A stretch of 64,000 nucleotides of DNA from Cladorhizidae sp. MBARI D1340-BT2 (taxonomy: Eukaryota > Porifera > Demospongiae > Poecilosclerida > Cladorhizidae): contig JAQNBH010000009.1 of assembly GCA_028752905.1 (NCBI GenBank), positions 32,035,442 to 32,099,441 on the forward strand. The letters run 5' to 3'. Numbering within the stretch: position 1 is the first letter of the stretch; every line of letters begins with the position of its first letter. Positions 1-11,000 of this stretch are shown piece after piece. The position numbers and the translations under genes were made by a program. Below the pieces are notes generated by a model, which worked only from the letters and a program-made list of their open reading frames with translations, had not been told where the DNA came from and did no database searches.

Positions 1-2289
1 ATTTTTGGAGGGAAGGGGGAGGGATTTAACATCTCACAGCTTATGCCTTTTTTTTTTAAATGGTGGAAAATAGATTGCACATGTAATAGTGACCTTTTGC
101 ATGTGCAGTGATCAGACTGACTAGCACTAGCTGGTGGTTATTTGTGTCCGCTTCAGCGCAAGAAGACCAGTTTGCTTTGCTTGTGGAGAATTAAAATCAC
201 CATTCCACATGCCTGAAATGTGATCAAGGAATAGTGCTATGTGATTGGCGTGCAATTCTAGTTGCTCCCACACAGATCCTGCACGCCAAGCCCTGCTCTG
301 GTCTCAGGACTACGCAACACTAGGGACCAACCTGACATTAATGAGCACATTAGAGCGTGCATGCCTAGTAAAATAAACATTTCATCAGGTCATTAAGACA
401 CCTTGCAGCTCATTTGGCTCTATTGAAATCCCTGCAAACACATGGAAGTGGACTCTGACCCCTCTGCATGGTGAGGTCAAAATATGGTGCTGCATAAATT
501 GGCCAATATTTCCATTGCCATCCAAGGTGACCAACCCATCCAAGGTGACCAACCAAGGTGACCAACCAAGGTGACCAATACTTGCGGACGTTGGAAATGA
601 TTGCAGGCAAATTACACTCGGTTACTTTTGCTTACAGGTCATGTCCGTACTGGACCTCACAAATAAATACGCGGATCAATAAAGTGTCCATTCATGAGTC
701 TGATACCCGCATCAACACCCCGCTAAAAGGTTACCTTGTTCTCTCTTAAGGCATCTTCGATGAATTTCTTATCGCAGAGGCTAACCTGAGGCTCTTTACC
801 ACGGTTCATCGTGTAGGAGAGAAGAGAACTTGACGCGCGAAATTGTGATGGGGGGGCGGAGATGCAACACACGTTCTTGTATAGGTATAGGGGGTCGTGA
901 ATTATTACACGTGGAACCCTCACTTCCCACGACGATGTTCTGCCAACTGAAAGGTAAACTGGCACAAGTAATCTGTGGGCCTCAAACGGGGCCATGTGGC
1001 GTGCATAATGGGAACCACCGCCACTTCGGATGTTTTTAGCTTAGCTAAGCAATGAGCACATGTAACCGTTCTACATTGTAGTGTAGTGTCATTTGCCTCT
1101 TTCCTCCATTTTGTAAGGTGCATGCTGGTTTCCAGTGAAACCTGGAACTCGGGCTGCTATTCAACTATTCAGAGTAAGTGTTTAATTTGGTGCAGTTGCT
1201 AGCAGTAATTGAATATTGATAAAACGTTTCTGATGTGACCCAGCTGTAGTGAACATTCACAAGCCCGAACATAGTGACCCTTACCAAATGTAATGAAGAC
1301 CCTTACCAAATGAAAACCCTTACAAATGTATGGAGACCCTTTACCCAGAGTGATGAATGGCTGCGAGTGATGAATGGCTGCGAGTGATGAATGGCTGCTA
1401 CATTATCCCATTTCTAATGGATGACCTCACTAACACAGCATGTTCCTTACATTGCCTTGCCCAATGTGATGTCCCTTACATTGCCTTACCCAATGTGATG
1501 TCCCTTTCCCAACATACTTACAAATGTGCTAGTTCTCTTGCCTGCTAAAATGTGCCTACTGATTGCTGATTGCTGTCGACTTCTGTCTGGGTAGCCAGCC
1601 ATTTGGGGATATAGTTTAATATTGTAAGTGGTATAATTTTCTGTTGTGATCATGAAAATGGAGGTGATCATGAAAATGGAGGGAATTCCCAGAATTAGTA
1701 CTATGGAATGGGAATGAGCAGATTATGTATTGCAAGCCTCATACAGGGAGCCCCAGGAAGAAAAGGAAGATCAAAACCAAAAACATTTTGAATGCCACCT
1801 GGTATTCATTGCAGGTGGGAGGACAACTCGGTCTCCCTGTTCATGTTTTGGATAGCTAGGTCTATAGCAGCCTCCAGTCTCTTCTAGTAATTGTAGGTCT
1901 AGGGAATTACTGTCGAGTTATGTAGTTAACTTTAGTTAATAAGCTTAATATTAAAATTTATTTATAAAATCTTCCCTGCTAGTGGGGCCATAAAATTGAA
2001 TGGACCCTCCATCACTCAGTGAGTTAGAGCATCTGTATGCATGTGGATGGCAGATTCAGCCTTTCCAAGAGTCTAGAAGGCCAAGAAGAGAAGGGCACCT
2101 GTTAGCTGTTGATCAGCAGAGGAGCAGAAAAATGTATGTGCTCCAAGCCATATTTATTTTTGCATATCTTTTCATGAAGATAATTTTGAAACCAAAATTT
2201 TGTAAAGGAAAATGAAAAATCTGAAACTGATAATGGCATTTTTGAAATGGAAAATGATTCCCTTTACATATTGGCTTATTGTGCATGAT
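1..2289. other. Upstream region with no supported gene
   Basis: No coding exon could be supported on either strand. It holds only short local duplications: about four copies of a CCAAGGTGACCAA-type motif at 520-579, three copies of a 17-bp GAGTGATGAATGGCTGC motif at 1349-1398, and two copies of a TTACATTGCC..CCAATGTGATGTCCC motif near 1447-1505. The missing first exon of the downstream TUFM gene could lie here or left of the window. I looked for an ATG followed by a phase-0 GT donor and found none convincing; an ATG at 1122 ending at a GTAAGTG donor has the wrong phase. Confidence 0.5.
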
Positions 2290-2990
2290 CTATGTGTAGT
2301 CATTACTGTATTGGTATGTGTAGTCATTACTGTATTGGTATGTGTAGTCATTACTGTATGGGTATGTGTAGTCATTACTGTATGGGTATGTGTAGTCATT
2401 ACTGTATGGGTATGTGTAGTCATTACTGTATGGGTATGTGTAGTCATTACTGTATGGGTATGTGTAGTCATTACTGTATGGGTATGTGTAGTCATTACTG
2501 TAAGGGTATGTGTAGTCATTACTGTATGGGTATGTGTAGTCATTACTGTATGGGTATGTGTAGTCATTACTGTATGGGTATGTGTAGTCATTACTGTATG
2601 TGTATGTGTAGTCGTTACTGTATGGGTATGTGTAGTCATTACTGTATGGGTATGTATAGTCATTACTGTATGGGTATGTGTAGTCATTACTGTATGGGTA
2701 TGTGTAGTCATTACTGTATGGGTATGTGTAGTCATTACTGTATGGGTATGTGTAGTCATTACTGTATGGGTATGTGTAGTCATTACTGTATGATGGGTAT
2801 GTGTAGTCATTACTGTATGAGTATGTGTAGTCATTACTGTATGGGTATGTGTAGTCATTACTGCATGGGTATGTGTAGTCATTACTGTATGGGTATGTGT
2901 GGTCATTACTGTATGGGTATGTGTAGTCATTACTGTATGGGTATGTGTAGTCATTACTGCATGGTATGTGTAGTTAATATTGTATGGTAT
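2290..2990. repeat. 24-bp minisatellite (about 28 copies)
   Basis: Tandem copies of a 24-bp unit containing TGTGTAGTCATTACTGTATG, with single-base variants and one 3-bp insertion near 2792. Because the period is a multiple of three, long spurious frames open on both strands (up to 295 codons on the minus strand, reading a T-H-T-H-T-V-M-T type repeat). The last copies decay into a TATGGT-rich tail. No codon bias or flanking exon suggests coding. Confidence 0.95.
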
Positions 2991-3445
2991 GGTGTGGTAA
3001 AGTGTGTCTAATATTGTAACAGTATTGTACAGAGGACTAGTGTGGTTGATGCATGTCAAGGTTTTGGAAAATAAATGATGAATAACAGGATGACCTATTT
3101 ATTTTAAAAAAACCCAACACCTCTGCACATTATAAGTTCCTCATTGTGATTGTATGCATTAAAATGCGATTGAAATACAGTCGTCTAAAAGCTGTATGTT
3201 GCTTGAGCTCTCTAGCTTGTGTAGTTGTTGAGTTTCTGTTTCTTGGTGTTCCTGGTGGCTTCCCACATTTGAGGTGGACTTCTTTCTGGTGAGTTTGTCG
3301 AACCCTGCTGAAATCTCCCCCTCCTAAAGGTTTGGATTTAGGGAGCCTGATACCTCATCGAAATAATTTGTGTCCTCTGCCACAACAATCTAGGTCCGTG
3401 ATATTACTCCGTAGCTTTCAATCCCAAAGCCAAATGCAGGACAGC
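2991..3445. other. Unique spacer without a recognised feature
   Basis: AT-rich unique sequence between two minisatellites. No exon, RNA gene or transposon end was recognised. Confidence 0.4.
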
Positions 3446-4136
3446 TTCTGCCTTCAACTGTAACCAATGTTTCAACAACTGTGACAAGCAATGCTACAGG
3501 CTCCTCAGCTACCTACTCTGCCTTCAACTGTAACCAATGTTTCAACAACTGTAACAAGCAATGCTACAGGCTCCTCAGCAACCTACTCTGCCTTCAACTG
3601 TAACCAATGTTTCAACAACTGTAACAAGCAATGCTACAGGCTCCTCAGCAACCTACTCTGCCTTCAACTGTAACCAATGTTTCAACAACTGTGACAAGCA
3701 ATGCTACAGGCTCCTCAGCTACCTACTCTGCCTTCAACTGTAACCAATGTTTCAACAACTGTAACAAGCAATGCTACAGGCACCTCAGAAACCTACTCTG
3801 CCTTCAACTGTAACCAATGTTTCAACAACTGTGACAAGCAATGCTACAGGGACCTCAGCTACCTACTCTGCCTTCAACTGTAACCAATGTTTCAACAACT
3901 ATGACAAGCAATGCTACAGGGACCTCAGCAACCTACTCTGCCTTCAACTGTAACCAATGTTTCAACAACTGTAACAAGCAATGCTACAGGCTCCTCAGCA
4001 ACCTACTCTGCCTTCAACTGTAACCAATGTTTCAACAACTGTGACAAGCAATGCTACAGGCTCCTCAGCTGCCTTCAACTGTAACCAATGTTTCAACAAC
4101 TGTGACAAGCAATGCTACAGGCTCCTCAGCTACTGC
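3446..4136. repeat. 70-bp minisatellite (about 9.7 copies)
   Basis: Direct copies of a 70-bp unit that includes CCTTCAACTGTAACCAATGT, differing at a few positions (for example CTCCTCAGCT, CACCTCAGAA and GACCTCAGCA variants). A shortened copy lies near 4070. The period is not a multiple of three, so each 60-codon frame stops in the next copy and none is coding. The array ends in a 14-base G run at 4138-4153 and a short (ATTG)n at 4185-4201. Confidence 0.95.
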
Positions 4137-4430
4137 TGGGGGGGGGGGGGGGGTGGAATTTGCAGCTATAGTAGCCCTCCATATTGATTGATTGATTGAT
4201 TGGGCATTGATTGTGCTCATGATTTTGAGATCTAGACTTGTACAGCTTGCTTTCATGGATTAGTTTGAGGAGTACAGGAAACATTTTCTTGGGGGGGAGG
4301 GAGGGAGGGAGGGGTCAATAATCCTTTATTTTTGAAAACCTTGTCACAGTCATGGGAAAAATATGGTACATCATAGTCAATATTGTATGGAAAAGAGATG
4401 GAAAAGAGTGGTCGATTATTATTATGGCGA

Positions 4431-4800
4431 AGTGTGGTTGATATAATATATGGTAAAGAATTGCATGGTAAAGTGTGGTCAATGGTACATGGTAAAGTGC
4501 AGTCAATGATGCATGGTAAAGTGCAGTCAATGGTGCATGGTAAAGTGTGGTCAATGGTGCATGGTAAAGTGTGGTCAATGGTGCATGGTAAAGTGCAGTC
4601 AATGGTGCATGGTAAAGTGTGGGCAATGGTGCATGGTAAAGTGTGGTCAATGGTGCATGGTAAAGTGCAGTCAATGGTGCATGGTAAAGTGAAGTCATTG
4701 GTGCATGGTAAAGTGCGGTCAATGGTGCATGGTAAAGTGCGGTCAATGGTGCATGGTAAATTGTGGTCAATGGTAAATGATGTATGGTAGAGTGTGGTCA
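4431..4800. repeat. 24-bp minisatellite (about 15 copies)
   Basis: Tandem copies of a 24-bp unit containing GTGCATGGTAAAGTGTGGTC, with GTGCAGTC and GTGCGGTC variants. It lies immediately upstream of the first recognised TUFM exon. A (TG)n tract follows at 4860-4875 and leads into that exon's acceptor. The open frames across it (up to 184 codons) are period-three artefacts. Confidence 0.92.
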
Positions 4801-4886
4801 ACACCATATGGTAAAGTGAAGTTGAAGGTTAATCATATGTGTCTTGGTAAAGTCTAGCCGTGTGTGTGTGTGTTATTGTTGTGTAG

Positions 4887-5076
4887 TCCTTCCATCCTGC
4901 CACCACCTTGCGTGTGCTGGCATGCCCCTCCCCCTTGCGTGTGCTGGCATGCCCCTCGCCCTCGGCTCCATACCGCTCTTACGCGACCTTTGAAAGAGTC
5001 AAAGAACACGTCAACATTGGGACAATTGGTCACGTCGACCATGGAAAGACAACTCTCACAGCGGCCATTACTAAAG
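4887..5076 (+). CDS. TUFM: TUFM exon: transit region and P-loop
   Basis: It opens after a TGTAG acceptor and ends AAAG|GTGAGT in phase 1. It encodes the leader, then the GTP-binding P-loop GHVDHGKT and ITK. Codons 8-25 are two in-frame copies of a nine-codon block, LRVLACPSP, from a 27-bp direct duplication (4908-4934 and 4935-4961). The acceptor tract is mostly TG repeat rather than pyrimidine, so the 5' boundary is less sure than the 3' one. Confidence 0.85.
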
Positions 5077-8000
5077 GTGAGTGAGGACCGGGGAGCAAGA
5101 GTGGCTGGGGTTCATCCTGAGCAGTCGCGAGTGGAAATCTGCCATTATTAAATAGAGCACATCTGCCGTTATTATAAATAGAGCATTATTAAATAGAGCA
5201 CATCTGCCATTATTAAATAACATCTGCCATTATTAAATAGAGCACATCTGCTGTTATTAAATAGTATATAGTTATTAAATAGTATATAGCACATCTGCTG
5301 TTATTAAATAATGTATAGAACATCTGCCATTATTAAATAGTGTATAGCACATCTGCCATTATTAAATAGTGTATAGCACATCTGCCATTATTAAATAGTG
5401 TATAGCACATCTGCCATTATTAAATAGTGTATACAACATCTGCCATTATTAAATAGTATATAGCACATCTGCCATTATTAAATAGTGTATACAACATCTG
5501 CCATTATTAAATAGTGTATAGCACATCTGCCATTATTAAATAGTGTATAGCACATCTGCCATTATTAAATAGTGTATAGCACATCTGCCATTATTAAATA
5601 GTGTATACAACATCTGCCATTATTAAATAGTATATAGCACATCTGCCAATATTAAATAGTGTATATCACATCTGCCATTATTAAATAGTGGATAGCACAT
5701 CTGCCATTATTAAATAGTATATAGAACATCTGCCATTATTAAATAGTGTATAGCACATCTGCCATTATTAAATAGTGGATAGCACATCTGCCATTATTAA
5801 ATAGTATATAGAACATCTGCCATTATTAAATAGTGTATAGCACATCTGCCATTATTAAATAGAGCACATCTGCCATTATTAAATAGTGGATAGCACATCT
5901 GCCATTATTAAATAGTGTATAGCACATCTGCCATTATTAAATAGTGTATACAACATCTGCCATTATTAAATAGTGTCTACAACATCTGCCATTATTAAAT
6001 AGTGTATAGCACATCTGCCATTATTAAATAGTGTATAGAACATCTGCCATTATTAAATAGTATATAGAACATCTGCCATTATTAACCGATTGCACGCCGT
6101 ATTCCTAGTAGCCGCGGGCAAATTATTCATGAATTAACGAGGTATTTTACTTATTATTTTTATATCTTCCGTTCTGCAAGGACTCCACCCATGAAACTTG
6201 GGTCATATTCAGCCACATGATAGCTCTACTTCCTGTAAAAAAAATCGAGCCTTCCTTACCAACTGGGCAGAACTAACCAGCATTGTAAAACCTTGTCATC
6301 TTCTTGGGGGTGAATATTTTCACACTATTATACACACATTATAATGCCAACACAAGATGGAGCATCTATTTACAAACCCTCTACCAGCTGCAAAGCCAGT
6401 GGGTTGTTTTCCCCATCAAAATGCTAACACATAATAATACAAAAAACAAATTATAAGAGAGTGAAAATGCTAACACATACTAGAATAAAACCATAATATA
6501 AAACACAATTATGTAAGGGAGTGTCTTGGGTAGAGCTCCGGTCTTGCTGTCACGGGTAGAGTAGAACTTGCTCAGTCTTGGGTATAGCTTGCTTGGTCTC
6601 CGGCATGATATTTCACCATGTTTTTATTCTACACAAACATGAGATACCAGGATAAGAATAACACTTGAATACTGGAGAGACGAGAGAAGTAGACGAAGGG
6701 ACAGGGAACGAGAGAAGTAGACGAAGGGGCAGGGAACAAGAGAGAAGTAGACGAAGGAGCAGGGAACAAGAGAGAAGCACAGAAAGGAGCAGGGGGTGCA
6801 TAAACATTACTGATAGTCCACCAAGGTATGGTATTTACGAAAACAGTCACGGCCTGTTGATCCACCACACAAAGGAACCTTACAAAAACAACACTGGGAC
6901 CTTGCCTCATGCCTGTAACCTTTACAAATGCAAACTACACAGCGCTTCTTTGCACAGCACTGTGGGAAATGACCTAGTTTTAAATTGAGGCGATCTAGCT
7001 GACTATTTGCCTGACTACAACGTTGACCTGCACGCTGCCGAGAAGAGAAAGAACCAATCAAAGATTTAGCTAGAACAATCCTAGCTTCTAGATAATTACC
7101 CTTCCTTACTGATATTGGAGCTCGGACAGAAGAAAACAAAATAAATGAATTCAATAAACAAGCTTCTATCAAATACGAAAAAAACCTTTTCCACCATCTC
7201 CTAGACTTTCTACCCAAATTATAGTAGCCTATTCTCTGATCTGCTCTGTCCACACCTCTCATGAATGACTGATAATCAGGCAAACATGGGGGACATGGCA
7301 GATCCTCTCTAGAACCATCATTTTTGCGCCTTTTTACAGTAGGAGGTACTAAATTATTTTCCGCGGGATGTATATTAGTTATCATGTAGATTGACTGTTT
7401 ATCTACCCAAACTAAAGCCAGGAGTGCACCATTAGACCTATAATCATAATAACCTCTATTTGTAATCGAAGCTTTTGTTACTAAATCTGGAGGAAAGTTC
7501 CTCCTAGTATACCTAGCTGTACCACATGCACCAAAGACTTTACTTGTAAGCGTTTGAAATAAATTAGGACTAGTATAATAATTGTCCATGTACACATGGA
7601 AGTTCTTATGTTCTAATCCTTCTAACAAATCTAAAACAACTCTACTACACAAACCAGTTTTATCAGCTACTTCCACGTTCTTACCTGTATAAATCTGCAA
7701 CCGATAAATGTACCCATTCCTAGCATCACAAAGGAAAAACACTTTTATCCCCCATTTTATAGGTTTGTCCTTCATATACTGTTTGAAGCCAAGCCTACCT
7801 TGAAAGGGAATCATAGCTTCATCAATACTAAGCTCTTGATGCAAGGTATATTCACGCAAGGTATATTCACTCTCAAACTTAGGAGTAATCAAATCTAATA
7901 ACTTCCTTACCTTATAAAGCCGATCATAAATCAGGTTACCCTTTGTAACCAACAAACCATCAATAGAATTTACATGTACATAACGCATTAGCTCCAAAAA

Positions 8001-11000
8001 CCGAGTCCTAGGCATTACTTTACGAACCAAAGATCCAGACAAATCCGAGTGATTAGTGGACCAGTACAATTCTAAGTATGGAAGTGTGGAAACTCCCATT
8101 ATTATCAACATTCCTACAAAAGCTTTCATTTCCTCTATATTAGTATCTACCCATGGCCTGGAGAGACTAGCCATCCTAGAAACGTAACTGTTCGTCTCTG
8201 CTACTAGGAGTTCCCACACTTCAAGAGTAAAAAAAAGGGTAAAATGCATCTAAAAATGTACTTGATGCACCAAGCAATGAAGAAGTTGGACCAGCTGTTG
8301 CTGTATAGTCCAATTTCAAAGGAGTTGGCTCCTTTATTTCCCACTAGTTAGCCTAGAACCAGTGCCAGATGCTTGGGCAGAACCAGTGCCAGATGCTCGG
8401 ACAGAACCAGTGCCAGATGCTCGCACACGCCTATAACCTCTGGCCCGCCTACTACCAGTACCTTTTGGAGGACCACTAGCAACACTTACGACTCCACTAC
8501 CACTTGAGCTGCTTCCCCCTTGGCCAGTACTCCCTCGCCCGCCTCTCCCTCGGCCAGTACTCCCTCGCCCGCCTCTCCCTCGGCCAGTACTCCCTCGCCC
8601 GCCTCTCCCTCGCACAACTCCAGCACCAGTCGTGTTCCCACGCCCTGTAGAGACTTCAGGCAAGGCTTCCTCATCCTCCAATGTAACAAAAGGAGTCATA
8701 GATGCCTCATCTCCACTCTCATCATCTGATGCTGTAGGAAAAGTAGTGGGGAGGGTGGGAAAAACAAGATATATATCAAGTTTGTGGTCAACATTTGAAA
8801 ATTCAAATGAAAATGAAAATCAACATCAACAACTCAAACCTACACTCTTAGCTATAACTTTTTTTCTATAACTATCCTGTCTGAATTTGGAATACCAACA
8901 GAATAAGCTAGTATTTGGCAATAGTACACTCTCAGTTGACTATGGTAAACAAAGGCTATGAAGCGCTATGAAGCGCTAAGGTTAGAAGAAACTTACAATC
9001 GAGAAGTCCATCCAAGCGCGCCTCTTCTCTTAGAGCAACTGGATCCAGAGTGTTTCCTCGGTATGCATAGATGTCTTCACCTTCTTCCCCAAATGAATCT
9101 GACCCGGAATCGCCAGAATCGTCGGCTAAAAGTTGAGAAATAACGTCCTCACAGGAGAGCATCTTTGAGCAGTTTTAAAAAAAGCTCGACCAACAAAAAT
9201 GGCGTTCAACCGCAGGATTTTTGTTGCACGATGCATCAACCGGAAATAATCATTTTTGTGACGTTCTCTAGTCTACTAGGCATGTGCAGAACCCAACCGG
9301 GGCTGTTAGCTCGTAACGGTTCATTTTATATATTTTTGTGTGGCGAAGGATGTAAGGTCTCGCGCCATATGGCGCTTACGGCGTTTAATCGGTTAAATAG
9401 TGTATAGCACATCTGCCATTATTAAATAGTGTATAGCACATCTGCCATTATTAAATAGTGTATAGCACATCTGCCATTATTAAATAGTGTATAGCACATC
9501 TGCCATTATTAAATAGTGTATAGAACATCTGCCATTATTAAATAGTATATAGAACATCTGCCATTATTAAATAGTGTATAGCACATCTGCCATTATTAAA
9601 TAGTGTATAGAACATCTGCCATTATTAAATAGTGTATAGCACATCTGCCATAATTAAATAGTATATAGAACATCTGCCATTATTAAATAGTGTATAGCAC
9701 ATCTGCCATTATTAAATAGTGTATAGCACATCTGCCATTATTAAATAAAGCACATCTGCCATTATTAAATAGAGCACATCTGTCATTATTAAATAGTATA
9801 TAGAACATCTGCCATTATTAAATAGTGGATAGCACATCTGCCATTATTAAATAGTGTATAGCACATCTGCCATTATTAAATAGTGTATAGCACATCTGCC
9901 ATTATTAAATAGTATATAGCACATCTGCCATTATTAAATAGTATATAGAACATCTGCCATTATTAAATAGAGCACATCTGCCATTATTAAATAGTGTATA
10001 GCCCATCAACCTATTCAATCCGATGGTGAGAGAGTTTAAAGTACACAGGTGGTCCTAACCAAGGACATTTTATGTTGCAAATGGAAGGGAAATGTGTTAT
10101 CCCTAGTGGGGGGGGGGGGGGGAGGATAATTGTTTCATTGTCCTCTCTCTCTCAAAGTGTTGTCACAGACTGGTGGCGCCAAGTTCAAGGATTACTCTGA
10201 CATTGACAGGGCCCCGGAGGAAAGAAGGCGTGGCATCACCATCGCTACTGCCCATATTGAGTACGAGACTGCCAAGCGTCACTATGCCCACATAGACTGC
10301 CCTGGGCATGCCGACTACATCAAGAACATGATTACAGGCAAGTTTGGGCGGTAGCAGTAAGAGGTCGTGTTATCTGATAATGTAGAGGGAACCTGGGGAG
10401 TTTGAATGTTCACCAGGGGTGTTTGGGTAACTCAAATGTTCACCTGGGGTGTTTGGGTAACTCAAATGTTCACCTGGGGTGTTTGGGTAACTCAAATGTT
10501 CACCTGGGGAGTTTGGGTAACTCAAATGTTCACCTGGGGTGTTTGTGTAACTCAAATGTTCACGTGGGGTGTTTGGGTAACTCAAATGTTCACCAGGCAG
10601 GGTTGTATACAGAAATTTTGCCAAGGGGGGGCGAACTTCAGATATGGAAAAATAAGGGGGGGCGAGAATGATACAATGATGGTGTATGTAATGTATAAGG
10701 GTGGTGTCTAATTTCAAGGGGGGGGGGCGAGAATGATACAAGGGGGGGCGCATGCCCCCCCCCCGCCCCCCCCTAAATACACCCCTGCCAGGGATGTTTG
10801 GGTAACTCAATGTTTACCTAGGGTGTTTGGGTAACTCAAATGTTCACCTAGGGTGTTTGGATAACTCAAATGTTCACCTGGGGTGTTTGGGTAACTCAAA
10901 TGTTCACCTGGGGTGTTTGGGTAACTCAAATGTTCACCTAGGGTGTTTGGGTAACTCAAATGTTCACCTAGGGTGTTTGGATAACTCAAATGTTCACCTG

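Larger units (their letters stand above)
6086..9392 (-). mobile_element. piggyBac DNA transposon, 3.3 kb, frame-broken
   Basis: The element is bounded by TTAA on both sides (6082-6085 and 9393-9396), the target duplication of the piggyBac superfamily, and the same minisatellite continues on either side. Termini are imperfect inverted repeats: CCGATTGCACGCCGTA at the left, and CCGATTAAACGCCGTA read inward from the right. It encodes a minus-strand transposase of at least two exons. A short minisatellite of about 30 bp (6676-6798) lies beyond the transposase stop. Intact ends and target duplication suggest a fairly recent insertion, while two frameshifts in the coding part suggest this copy cannot make full transposase. 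Confidence 0.95.

Noticed and set aside
1122..1173. ATG-started exon ending at GTAAGTG as the first TUFM exon
   Set aside because: It ends in phase 1, whereas the known exon at 4887 needs phase 0, and the peptide (MLVSSETWNSGCYSTIQ) is not Arg-rich.
3446..4136. CRISPR-like array or structured repeat
   Set aside because: Copies are contiguous 70-bp tandem units without unique spacers, in a eukaryotic context; the same holds for all other arrays here.
4864..5151. 95-codon frame over the first TUFM exon
   Set aside because: Wrong frame; the frame carrying GHVDHGKT is the coding one.
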